Source of the DNA: Lanius collurio
Lineage: Eukaryota; Chordata; Aves; Passeriformes; Laniidae
NCBI GenBank assembly: GCA_020086605.1
Contig: JACBWW010000016.1
Span: 18,914,412-18,978,411, forward strand
Reading direction: 5' to 3'
DNA length: 64,000 bases
Shown: positions 38,728 through 50,755 of the stretch, piece by piece
How positions within the stretch are numbered: position 1 is the first letter of the stretch
How the letters are laid out: each line of letters begins with the position of its first letter
Translations under genes and position numbers: made by a program
Notes under the pieces: generated by a model
Databases searched by the model: none
What the model saw: the letters and a program-made list of their open reading frames with translations, nothing else
What the model was told of the DNA's origin: nothing

Positions 38728-41314
38728 GAAAAATAAAAGAGCTTTATTGTCCTATATGACTTCTGTGCTACTTATGTCACTTCCTAGGAAGAAGCAGCCA
38801 CTGTCTTACTGATCTTGGCTGAACTTCAAAGATACAGAAAAGTTAATTGGATGAAATGAGGTTTCCAAAGAAAAAACTTTGTGTGAAAAGCTCTTCAACC
38901 AAAGATTTACATGCAGGAGCCACAATATGGAGTGGCAGCAGCATTCTTAATGTTGTAGAGGAATGCATAATGCTTGGGAGGAAACTTTCCTTTGCTCCTT
39001 TTCCTCCAAAATGTGTCCTTCTTATCCTTTTCCTCTGCCCCACCTTCAATTTAAAGGTTTATAAAAGAAGAAATGTAAAGAAAGTTAATGAAGGGAATAT
39101 GGAACATTAAACCAAAGATTATTTTTTAATATGGCCACATTTTTGGCTCCTGGAAAAGGATAAAGTAAATGTTGTTTCATTTTTATTTCTTATTATAACA
39201 GCACTCTGACAAAATTGAGTATAATTATTGCTTCTGAAGCTTTGTATCATTCTTCCCATAAGTTTTCTATTTCTGCTTAATGTGGGTTTGTACTGAAGGA
39301 AGCTCTGGCCAGCAGAGTGCCAAGTACTGCAAAATGCAGTTACCTTTTGGGGAGTAGAGCACAGTCCTGGAGGAGATTTTTAGAATTTATGTAGAACTGG
39401 ACCAGAAAACTAGACTTCAAGGAGCCCTGAAAACTGTGATGAACTTCAGAATACCCACATACTATGGAAACTCAGGGAAGACCTTTTTATCTAAGCTGAC
39501 TTTTTAAAACAGACCATTTGATACCAACTAACTTCTACAGTCACTCCCATGAGGAAGGAAGAAGTTTGGTCTCCACCTGCAGTCCTCAGGAGGTGACAGA
39601 TTGCTATTTGCATTGGCAGCTTGTTTCCCTATTTGAAACATTTACTCTCCTATTTGAAAGCCAAATATTTTTGCCATATCCTCCTTTGCTAAAGTTGTCC
39701 TGGCCTGCCTTGCCCCTCTGACTGAAAATGTTCGTGATGATGGTATCAGCTTCCTGTGTGAAACAACATTATCTCCTGTATCTTGTACTACAAGATACAG
39801 TTTCCAAACCTCCAGCAGAGATCTTTGCCTCTCTTTTTCACACCCCAATTTTAAACCTCTCAAAGCAGAGCCAGTGCAGCAAGGTTTATTTTCTAGGGGA
39901 GAGCCCAGGGTTAGCCCCGTGCCCCAACCAAGTTCTTTCAGTATCTCAGGGTAGTCCTGAATGCTCAGGAGGACGTCACAAAAATGAAAGGTATCTAATA
40001 TTCACTCCACTCTGTATTTCCACATCAAATAGTGGCAAACACAGCAGTGGCAGTGGCACATCAGCCAGGTACAAGAAGCGAGCACACAAATCACCCCAGC
40101 ACAGACTAACGAGCAAGGAGAGAGAGAGAGAAGGCCCTTCTCCTCCTCAGCCATGCTCAGAGCACATTTCAGCTCTTACACTCTGGCTCTGCTCATGCTC
40201 AGAGTATCAAATGTATGGTTCTGCTCCTCACAGGCATTCCCAACACCCTCTTGAACTCTGCCTCCTCTCAAGTCAAGGATTGCCACAGAAATTCTCACTA
40301 ATGGCAGTCTTCTGTCATTTCCTACTGGGGCTCACTCTTGGTGTGTGCGTGGCAGACATCAGGTCCTGTCTCCCACTCCGAGGCTACCAAACTCTTAATT
40401 TCTTGTTAGCAGGTTCTGTCTCATGACAAGTTGCTGGAATAATGGGGAATTAGGTACAAGTTGCCTTTAAAAATATGTTCCAGAGTAGCTGCAGTTCAGG
40501 TACTCAAATAAAAGCAAGTGTCATTGCTAGAAAGGTAATTGAAATGCCAAAATCAGTATGAGAATTTGTGCTAAGTCTTCTCTCAGGACTACACCAAGGC
40601 TCATGATTCAATTAGGTATTACAGCACTAAAGCCAGACCTTCACTCCTAATCTCTGGGCAGAGGATTCAGTATTTCAGAGATAAAAAAAAAAAGCAGATG
40701 ACAGCACTTTCTTCCTCCTGTTTAGGTCTATATTCTAAAGCTTTTTTAGGAGGTTAGAAGACTGACTCCTACACACTGTAGTTACAGAGGTGTGTTATAC
40801 AGGCAAATACCCATTTAATTAAAACACCTCTGAAGCATTTTTTTTTCTTTTTTACTTAAATTCAGGATAAAGCAAATTCTAAAAACAACCCAAAGATTGT
40901 TGACCTTTAGGACAACTGGACAGTGTCGCCAGTGCAGCCTTACAACATGCAGCTGTTACATTCTTGTTATTTACAGATCTAATGGGTTCTTGCAGAGACA
41001 CCCAGGATCTTATTTGCTGCAGCATCAACTGCTTCCAGAAATACAACCTCATGTAGAACTACATCCACATGCTGTAGAAGAATTACAGAGATAGTTCTAG
41101 AAACCTGACCTTACCAGAAAGCTGGATTTTTGGATTCTTTTAATTGATAATCCACAGAAAAGTCCTACTTAGCAAACAGTGCTTTAGACAAAGGGAACCA
41201 TTTTAAACAATATATGCCAAATATTTCTGCCTTTTTCTTTCAACAAACAGCTCTAGAAACTCAGGATTCCATGCTGTTCTTGGGATAATTGTAACAGTCT
41301 CCAGAGAAAATAGG

Positions 41315-41329
41315 AAAAAAAAAAAAAAA
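41315..41329. repeat. Poly(A) run, 15 bases
   Basis: An uninterrupted A run between AAATAGG and GGGAGAG. Confidence 0.95.
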
Positions 41330-42678
41330 GGGAGAGTACAGCAAGGCACAATTGCATCCTGCAGCTGAACACACTTCTCAAAATTCCATTCCTCATATTC
41401 TGCATGTCCTGAGATGCCCCAGCCTGCCCCAAACCAGATCCTCAGCTAACAGGACAGAGGTAGCCGCTCTGGTTCCAGCACTGGTGCAGACAACCCTTGG
41501 GAAATTTTACTTGCAGCTGGTTTAGGCCCACTTGTCCTCAGTCTCACTCATGCAAAGGAACAAACTCCAGTGACAGGGGCTGTGGGAGGTGTGAAACCCC
41601 AAACAGGCCACCAAAACAAGTGCACCTGAAGGGAATAAAGCTGCAATCAGAAGAGGAAACCTCATTCATCTAAAAATCCACTTGCCCCTCTATTTCATTT
41701 GCAACACAAATAGCTGCAGAGCCTTTCCATTGCACCAGTGAGGTGCTACACTCTAAATTCTAAAGCCAAACATTTCAAGACTCTTTCCCTGTCTCATCTG
41801 AGAGGTGCTATAGAAGGACCTGTAATAATAAAAGCTGCTTAACACTCTTCATCTGGACTCCAGAAGCCTTTGAGATGTCTCAGGGTCAGCAACCTAAACT
41901 TCAGCACCTGAGGACCACAGACTGCTAACGAAAACCACAAGCCCCAAAACCAGGGCAGACCTAAGGCTTTCCTCAAGAGTAGAGCAGGAGGTAGAGCCAG
42001 GTACCCATGGACCACCCAGCTGCAGCAGGATGGAGTGAGAAAGGCACAGGGTCAGGGGAAGGGCACAGAACTGATGTCCAGACTCCATCTTCCCTGAGGT
42101 GCTCTGAAAGTACTGATTTAAGAGACAGGGACTGGTATAAAACAAAGCTCTTGCTACCAAGCAGTTGTATTAAATTCCAACCATGAAAACACACTTGGCA
42201 TTTTTTACTGTATTTTATCAGTTTATCATTGTCATTGGGAGTAATGCTAATTTGCAAGGTAACTTCTTCAGCTATACAGTATGATAAACACATTTATAGT
42301 GAGAAATTTAGGTGGTCATTATAGTTAAGATGACCAAAGACAAAATATGCTGCTCTTGACAGAACTCAGTACTAACATTCACCTTCATCACTGGTCAAAG
42401 TCGTACTGAGACCATTTAATAGCTCAGAGTTTAATACAATTTACGTCCTCAGATATAGGAAAATACTTTAGTGTTTCCAAGACTAGATAAAAAAGATGTG
42501 GACTGTCTGAGAGATCCATTTATAAAGATTGTGGCCGCATTATTTTCTTTGTTCATACCAGCACTCAGTCATGGCCTGCTTCCAGCTTAAATAATTATTC
42601 CAAATTCCATGTATCAGCCTTTTATTTTACAGGTTAGAGATTGTATCTTTATAACAAAAAAAAATTACTACTTTTCAT

Positions 42679-42710
42679 GTTTGACTTTAAATAAGTGTTT
42701 GACCTTAAAT
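42679..42710. repeat. Short direct repeat, 18-bp spacing
   Basis: GTTTGACTTTAAAT at 42679-42692 recurs with one change as GTTTGACCTTAAAT at 42697-42710. Confidence 0.8.
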
Positions 42711-43367
42711 GACTATAGTCTTTTAACTGTGACTATAATGAATTGTCACCAAGGAAGAGGCAGGTACAAACTATTTCTGCTCATGCCAGCAATGGTCAAA
42801 TGGTTGAAGCTGACTTTTCTCTTGCTTCTGCTGACCTGGAACAACTCTAGGGCTTATACAGCTTCAGCCAAACAGCTTCTGCTTAAGGCAAGTGTTCAGG
42901 GAGGCATCAGCAAAGCTAAATGGATTTTTTGAGGAAGTACAACATTTCATTTTGTGATGTTTCTTCTTTACCCTATTAAGCTTACATGATACCAAACCAC
43001 AAACCCCTCTGCATCGCACAGTTGAAAGAAAAAGCCTCTAGCTCCCATTGATTCTAATGGAATTTGTCATTTAAAAGGAAGAAATTCTCTCTAGAACTCA
43101 TAAAATACTTCAATTAGATGCAATGACTTAGTTTATATGCACTACATCCAATTTTTTCAAACAATCCTTTAATTCCAAAAAAGACCAAGAAGTCATTTGG
43201 TATATGTGCTTATTGCAAAAGACAATTATGAGCACTATACAGTAGTTTGAAAATCACATTTTCAATCCAGAAGGAGGCTACTGTGATCATCTTTGCTGAT
43301 CTACCACTCACACAGAGAGACCTCCTTTGAAACCATTCCCATTCACAAAAAAATGTACCACCCCAGC

Positions 43368-43450
43368 AAAAAAAAAAAAAAAAAAAAAAAAACCACAAAA
43401 AAACCCAACCCCAAACCAATAAAAAAAACAATGGTAAAACAAACAAAATC
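43368..43450. repeat. Poly(A) run of 25 followed by an A/C-rich tract
   Basis: 25 A (43368-43392) are followed by CCACAAAAAAACCCAACCCC-like sequence to about 43450. On the minus strand it translates to a run of Phe/Trp/Gly, which explains the odd frame there. Confidence 0.92.
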
Positions 43451-46400
43451 CCAAACAGACCTTTTAAGAAAATATTTTTATTTCAAGCAAAAACTGTCCA
43501 TCAGGGAAAATACATCACATCACCCTTAAGGACTTGAATCTTCCTTTCTTGAGCAGCTGTGTCAAGATATTCAGCCCTGTTACACCCTCCCTGACTACAG
43601 TGAACAGGGACCTTCCTGTTACTCCATGTGGTATGTTCCTTATGTACAAACTCAGATCACAGAGCAATGGGTCCCCACACACCAGCCTCAGATCCTTCAT
43701 CCCCTTGCCTGCTCCCTGCTAAACCAGACAAACTCAGCTCCAGGACTGCCTTGTCACATAACCATTTTTCCAAATCTCTTCTTGTTGGTCTTTAGAACAG
43801 ATCAGACCTGTGCCAAACACAATTGTTTACACATCAGTGCACTTGTCTTACTGGCCTTTGGAAAGCTGAATTTCTGAATGTTCTTGGTAGTAATTATTTG
43901 AGCTAGATCCAAGAAACACAGAGGAAAACTGAGTGATGAAATGGACTCAAACCCTCAGGATTCTAAGAAACAGAATATTTTCTCATACGCAAATCAGAAA
44001 TGAAAATCTGAGGTAAATTCATTGCTCAAAATATCCTGCTTGTCTGATCAAGCAAGCTGTGGTTGTCTCCTTCTCCAGCTTCAAGACAAAAAAACCCCCT
44101 TCAGTTCTTGACTCAGTTCTAAGGTAGCAGCCATTTGACTTCCATGGGAATTTATGAATCCTCAGCTGTGTTGTTACTCTTAACAAGAGCTGACAGTGAA
44201 ATGCATTTCATTAACAGAAACTAGAATAAGAATGACAAAACTTTAGCAGATCAGACCTGTAATTGAAAAGGTGACCAATGTAAGGAGAAAGAACTGTCTG
44301 CCAGGATTGCACTTGCCTTGCACTCACTGATAAGAGCATTATCTCCTGCTTGTGACCCATTGCTCTCTTACACGAGTTAGCACAGCAGCAGCAAGGTAGA
44401 GATGCTGAGAACAAACCCATACCAGCATCAGCTCCTCCCTGCACAACAAGAGCAGGAGCAAAAGAAAGCCCTACTGTAAGAATTAAAAACAAAGATTTTC
44501 CCAGCTGAAAATGTGCAGAAGATTAGCAAAGGCACAGCAGAAAGTGAAGGAGGTTGGCAGGCAGTTTATTAATTGATTCTTTTCAGTCTTGGAAGAGCAG
44601 GCAGAAGACCCAAGGACAACTGCTGGGGTACAAAACTTGCTGGGAGTGCTTGCATGGGATATATATTCTCACTGTGCAGCTTCCCCACTAGGCAAGCATT
44701 GCCAACACACTGACTGGGCCTTGAACATCTGTGGATTTCCAAAACCTACTGAACAAACCTATCTCCAGATGCACAAAACGAGAACTTAATCCAGATGTAA
44801 AACAATGGGTAGAACCATTACACTGCTCAGCTGCAGCAGAATAACAAAAATCCTGGTGCTAGAATGTACATGGTGATTGAACCAGGAGCTGAGTCAAACT
44901 CCACAGTTTTGCCAGAGGAGTAAAGAAGAGAACATCTGAAAGTAATCTATTCTGAAGAAACACACCTTTCAGGTCAACCATCCTTTTCAAATGTATTTTG
45001 TCACTGAGAGCTCCTTCCCTGGGTTCACCAAATTTAGAGTAGTCCTACTCTCAGTTGATATATGAAGGTTATTCAGCCTGATTGTATAGTTTGCTATTGT
45101 GTTCCCTGCTACCAACCAGAGGGGGGAAAAAAGGGACATAAAAGAGGAAAAAAACCTACCACTATTCATCCTATTATATTTAGCACTCTCTCTTCCCCTG
45201 CTATAACAGCTTGCTTGATTGCTTGTCCCCCTGCTGTGCCATCCTCTTTTAGCTCTGAAAGCACTTTGGGAAAGGGAGGATCATTTGTGACACACTTGTG
45301 TAGCACCTAGCAGGACAGGACTGTGGCTTCTGGTCAGCACAGCAGTGTCAACGTATCATTGACCATCTCAACATTCTGGCTCCCTTGCTGACCTATTTCA
45401 ATTCAAAGTAATGTAAAAATTTGTTATTAATAATAAAAAATGGGACCAGTCTGAGAGGCTTTGCCCACTTCTGTGACATCCTTCTTTCAGTTCTTGAGAG
45501 TCCCAAAGATGCCACCATACTTAAGCCTTTCCACGATGCACCTCCACTCACTGCTTTGCAGAGAATCAGATCACAGCCCACTCTGCGAGCAGAGATTGGC
45601 CTTATAAACAAGAAAAACACATTCTTTCACTCAGCTGTTACTTGGAGAATCAAATGCAAGATCCCTGCATCCTTTTTTCCCCTGGCCACGGTGGTGAGGC
45701 ACCTTAGAGTGGTCAGGCTTTTCCAAGATCCAACAGAGCCGGCAGAGTGCCAGGATAAAAGCTGCATTGGCGGTTGGGAAGCTCCAGTCCTTTTGCCAGC
45801 ATTTGGACGTCTGAATGGCAGTGATAAAAGGGAGGGGGCATCTAAACCCACCCCCACCCACCTCAGCAGCATTCCAGTGTTGTTAGAGATCCAGCTGCTC
45901 TCTGCAAAATGCCAGGATTTCCTGCTCCTCTTTCGGTTAGAGAGACAGACGAAACTCCCCTTCCCCACCCATTATCACGGTCTGAGCTCCCAGCACATCC
46001 GCGCCGTGGCTGTGGCAGTAAAGGACAGGCACAGGCAGCATCAGCATTCCAGGCACGGGCAGCACACGAGGAGGCTGCAGGATCACAGCCTGTGCAACCC
46101 GAGACCGGCTCTGCTCTCCTCCTGGGAGCTGGGGTGACACCGAGGAGCTGCACACAGGGCCACCTCCACTGATGTACCTCCTTCCCAGCCTGGGAGGGGA
46201 CAAGGAGGCACAATCCCTGTCCCACTCACACGGGCACAGAGGGCCAACGCTTTTGTGGCTGGACACTGCATGCTCAGAAATCCCACATCCCCTTTCTGAT
46301 CCCAGCTCCTCCGTGCTGGCAGAGAGCTCTTCCTCCAGCTCTTAGGCATCAACCAGGCAAAGCCATCAGCTGCCCATCAGTGTCACATCTCCCTCCTCCC

Positions 46401-48489
46401 TCTACCCTGGTGCCAGGGGCAGCAGGGAAATAATCTGCTATGAGATGAATTGCTCCCTTTGACATGTCAGTACAGCTAAGATGGCATCTGTATTTATAGG
46501 GAGCAGAGAGAAAAGGGGGTTGTGGGCAGTTTTTCACCATGTGTACATAAAGGGGGTATAAATGTTGCATGGAAACAGCTCGTTTCCAGCTTCTGACACC
46601 AGAAAGTCCCTGTTTTCTTAAATGGTCATGCCAAGTCACACAATACCAAATTGTATAAATAATCCTTTAGGAAATAGTAATCCTATGAAACAGATAATAT
46701 GGGCATGGTTGCTTTTGAACACACCAAGAAATCACTGGCTGCCACTGTCTTGCATTTCCAAGACCCCCAGAAAAACTGCACAACAGACACCTAGCATTTA
46801 TGCTCTGGATTCAGAATTGCTGTATATCCCACCCAAGCTGCCATGAAAAAGGGATCCCTCTCTGCTCATTCCTCTCTTCTGTATTGGTCCCACTTCTCTG
46901 GCTGCACTGGGAACCAAATGAGAACTGTTTTGTCAGGTTGGTTTTCTGTGGGATCAGTCTTTTTCTAGCTCACAGCACTGCCACACAAGCAGTGTCCTGG
47001 TAAAAAGGAGATGGCAGAGATGCACAGCCAGGAGGGAAAACAGAGCTGAACTGTCCCTCTGGGTACCCAGAACACATTTTCCTGAGCTTAAAGCAGCTGT
47101 GAAACAGCAGTCTCCCTTCTCTCTGTGCTTCAGCAGAAAAGGGTTGTGTTCCAGGAGCTAAATAAAGTTTCCTTTACATCCACAACTTAGATTTTCAGAT
47201 GAGCACCAGGACTAGTTTTCAAGACCTCAACACCTTGCAAGCTCCTTAAACTGAGTATTTAACCATGTTTCTTATGAGAGACTTCCCCTATGAGAATTAA
47301 ACCAAGAAAAATATTTTCTTCTCCAAATAGAAGATGAAACATCACAACTCTGAACAACTTAGATGTTTCACAAGGCTATTCCAAGTCAGAAAGAGATTGT
47401 AATGTCTGGGAGTTAATGTGCTGACCAAGACATGTGAATGAGAACTCTGGGCAGGTGTCTGCCTCTACACTGCTCAGAAGTGATGCACATCCTCAAATTC
47501 TTTATTAATCTTGTTGTATTGATACAATATTGGTTTAGGTAATGAATGCTTGCTATTTAGCTTTGTCTAAGGATTTTGTTTTACACAATGCTGCCCCTAG
47601 GACCAATATTGTAAATTAAACAGCAAGCTGCCATCATTTTAAGTGCTGCAATTTTAAAAATAAAAAAAAATAAATAAAAGGACAGCTGTCACCCAGGAAA
47701 AGAAAACAACAAAAGTGGAACCTAAACAAACATTCCCTCAGGCTGCTATTGCTTTCCTAATAACTTGGATGGTATTTCTCCCCACCCACACAGCAGCAGT
47801 TGGAATAGGAAGACTGGACTTTTCTACAGACAGTTGATAAATCTCTTCCCTGTGAATTGAGAGTATTGTATAGAACTATAAAACTTGACTACATGGAAAG
47901 ATGCTCTTGCAGAGATCATGGGAGCGATCACTAGTTGCTGGTGATCTGGTCCAAATGGGCACAACTTCAAAAAATTCCAGGATGTCTGTCCAAACAGGTC
48001 TTCAGGAAGAGTTAATCCCTCAACTGCCTCCCCTGGCAGCTGTTGAATTTATGTAGGTGAGCAGATGTTGCTGCAAAGGGAGAGTGGAAGTGAGGAAAGG
48101 GGTGTTAATTACATTGAAAAAGATTCTGAGATACTGCTCAGGTGGAAGAGTCTGAAACTGGGATATACACCAATCACAAGCTGAGCCTTCCTATGTTCAC
48201 AGAAAACGGGCAAAACACCTTCCTTGCTCTTCCTCTTTAGGCTGTTCACCCAGAAGGAACAAGAGGTGCTCTCAAGAAGGCAGAATTTGACCTCTAATTG
48301 GTAATTTCAACAGTTAAGGAAAAAAACTTCCCCTCTTGACTTGCAGTTTCCATTTTTCACTTAATTGTTGCAAAGACAATCCCTACTGGCACAAACAAGC
48401 ACTGGAGTGTAACCTATAAAATAAAATATGGAAGTAGCCTGGCTCTGCTCCCTGTACCAGCTCAGAGAGGGGTCTCAGTTCTTTGAGAG

Positions 48490-48857
48490 TCACAGAATCA
48501 TAGAATAGTTTGGGTTGGAAGGGACCTTTAAAGGCCATCTAGTCCAACTGCCCTGCAAAGAGCAGGGAGATCTTTCACTAGATCAGGTTGCTTAGAGCCC
48601 AGTCCTGCTCAGCCTTGAAAGTTTTCAGGGATGAGGCTGTTACCTCCTTTTCAGACAACTTGTGCCTGCGTTTCACCACCTTTATCCTAAAAATTTTTTC
48701 ATTATATCTAGTCTGAATCTCCTTTCCTTTATTTTAAAACCATTACCTGTTGTTTTGTTGCTACAGCCCCTGCTAAAAGGCCTGTCCCCACCTTTTTCAA
48801 AAGCCCTCCTGAAGCATTGAAAGGCAGCCATAAAGTCTCCCCACAGCCTTCTCCAGG
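48490..48857 (-). mobile_element. CR1 LINE 3' end, minus strand
   Basis: The plus strand begins with TCACAGAATCATAGAATAG, the reverse complement of the CR1 terminal ATTCTATGATTCTGTGA units. It continues with GTTTGGGTTGGAAGGGACCT, CATCTAGTCCAACTGCCCTG and the downstream block containing TTTCACCACCTTTATCCTAA and AAAACCATTACCTGTTGTTT, ending at CCACAGCCTTCTCCAGG. About 370 bp are retained. The intact terminal repeats make this the best-preserved minus-strand CR1 copy in the window. It lies in the long AGBL4 intron in the same orientation as the gene. Confidence 0.94.
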
Positions 48858-49626
48858 AAGTACTGCCAAGTACTACAATAACTCTGTACTCTCTCCAGGA
48901 GTCAGGACAGAAAAATCTCTTCCAAAGTAACTCCTGAAGATGGGGTAGGATGGAGGAGTCTGCTTAGGGAACAGCCCCACTCAGGAAGCAGAGCACAGCC
49001 TGAATCCCTGTTTATGGCCTCAGTTATGTGGGCATCCTCAGGGCTGGATGTAGCTCCTGCTTCCCAGGACAGGAGAGCACAGGGCTGGAATGGAGCACCA
49101 CCTCATCAACACTTCAGGGTCTGGGATTTGCTCCCAGGGGTGTCCAGATGCTGCTGGCAAGGCAAATAAAGTGCAAAGTCAGCACAGTCCCTGCTGAGCT
49201 CCAGCTGCTCTTGCCTTCTGCAAGGAACCACACCTCGGTGTGGGCCAGGAATTGTGTTAGAGAGGGAAAACCAAACAAGGGCAAGAGGGGGAGAAAGCCC
49301 AGAGGGAATCAGAGCATGTTCCTGAGCCACAGCCCTCATTGCAAGTGCCACTTCTGGGCACCTTCCTGAACCAGACCTTCAGCAAAGCAACAGCAGCACA
49401 AACCCTGTTTGGGGGAAGGCAGGAGACAAACAGGAACTGGAATGAGGATTGTCCCCACTGCTGACAGCTACATCTTATCACAGACCATCTCCTCTTGGGA
49501 CAAGCACCCAGAGGAGAGATGTCTCCTGCCCTTTGCCACTGCACTGACACTCCCCTCTCTCAAGGGTAAAGCAAAACAAAGATCTGCAGCAACTTGGCAG
49601 AAGTTTACTAAGTCATTGGCAAAATT

Positions 49627-49695
49627 AAAAAAATAATAATAAAACCCCAAATAAAACTCAAAACCAAAGCAAAACAACCAACCAAAAGAAAAAGC
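49627..49695. repeat. A-rich low-complexity tract
   Basis: AAAATAATAATAAAACCCC followed by repeated CAAA/CCAA motifs. It is similar in style to the tracts at 1832, 31272 and 43368. Confidence 0.85.
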
Positions 49696-50737
49696 CACAG
49701 GAGAGTTTGGTCCTTTGTTTGCTGCTATGAACAGAACTAAGAACTCCAACCACCAGAGATACAAGCCAGACTTATAGAGGAAATTAGAAAAGAGAAGAAA
49801 GCCAAATATGTTTAGTTACTTAACTGAAAGCAAATCTAAGAAACCCAGATGGGATTATTCAGACCTAAGATCAGCTATTTAGGAGAGGAGAAAATGGAAA
49901 TAAATATTTCAACCAAACTTGCTTTAACACCCCTGTTAATTATAAATACATTTTGTAAGAGAAAAAAATGTGAAACAAATAAAGCCAGTGAAGGTCAAGA
50001 ATAGGCTCCTACAGCAACTCAGAGACATAAATGGCACTTAGGTACCAAACTTTGATTCACTTGGCTGGGATTCATGAGCTGGGTGCTTATTCTCTGCATA
50101 ATGGCTCAAAGGTAATAATCACAAATGGTGCTATTTAAATGGAAAATAAACAGCCCTGTCTCTTTAAGGACATCATGTCTCATTCTCAGTGGAATAGTGG
50201 CAGCTATAAAAAAAGCTATGATTTCAGTATTTCTTGTTATGACTTCTCTCCCCGCTTGTCTAAAAATAAAAGGCTACTCTGTAGTTCCAGATCAATCTAA
50301 CTAAAAGAGAAGAATTCGCTTACAAAAACAAAATAGCAGCTCTGACACTAGTTAGGTATTCATCACATGTGGAAATGGCCCATAATGCTGCCTTCAAACC
50401 TTCCCAACAAGTTGTATTAAATTAGGTTGGGATTTTTTTTTCCTTGCACCAAAAGCAAAATAAATATAGCTTTATTTAATGCTACTAAAATGTTCAGATT
50501 CAACTGGAACCCCAAGGCATGTGGCTTTGTTGTTAAAGCACATATACTGACTCTATTGATTGGTGCAGTCCTCTGTGCAAGAGAATTTGTCACATCAATA
50601 GCAACTGAAAAATACTCAGGAGCTGTAATATGGTTTAAATGAGCAGTTACCACATCAATATAAAGAGCATTTCAATGGCAGCAGATAGGAACCCTTTTGC
50701 AAACCTAGGATTTGTTTTAAGATAAAGGCTGACAACC

Positions 50738-50755
50738 TTTTTTTTTTTTTTTTTT
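50738..50755. repeat. Poly(T) run, 18 bases
   Basis: An uninterrupted T run. On the minus strand it gives the oligo-lysine stretch in an otherwise unrecognised frame. Confidence 0.95.
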
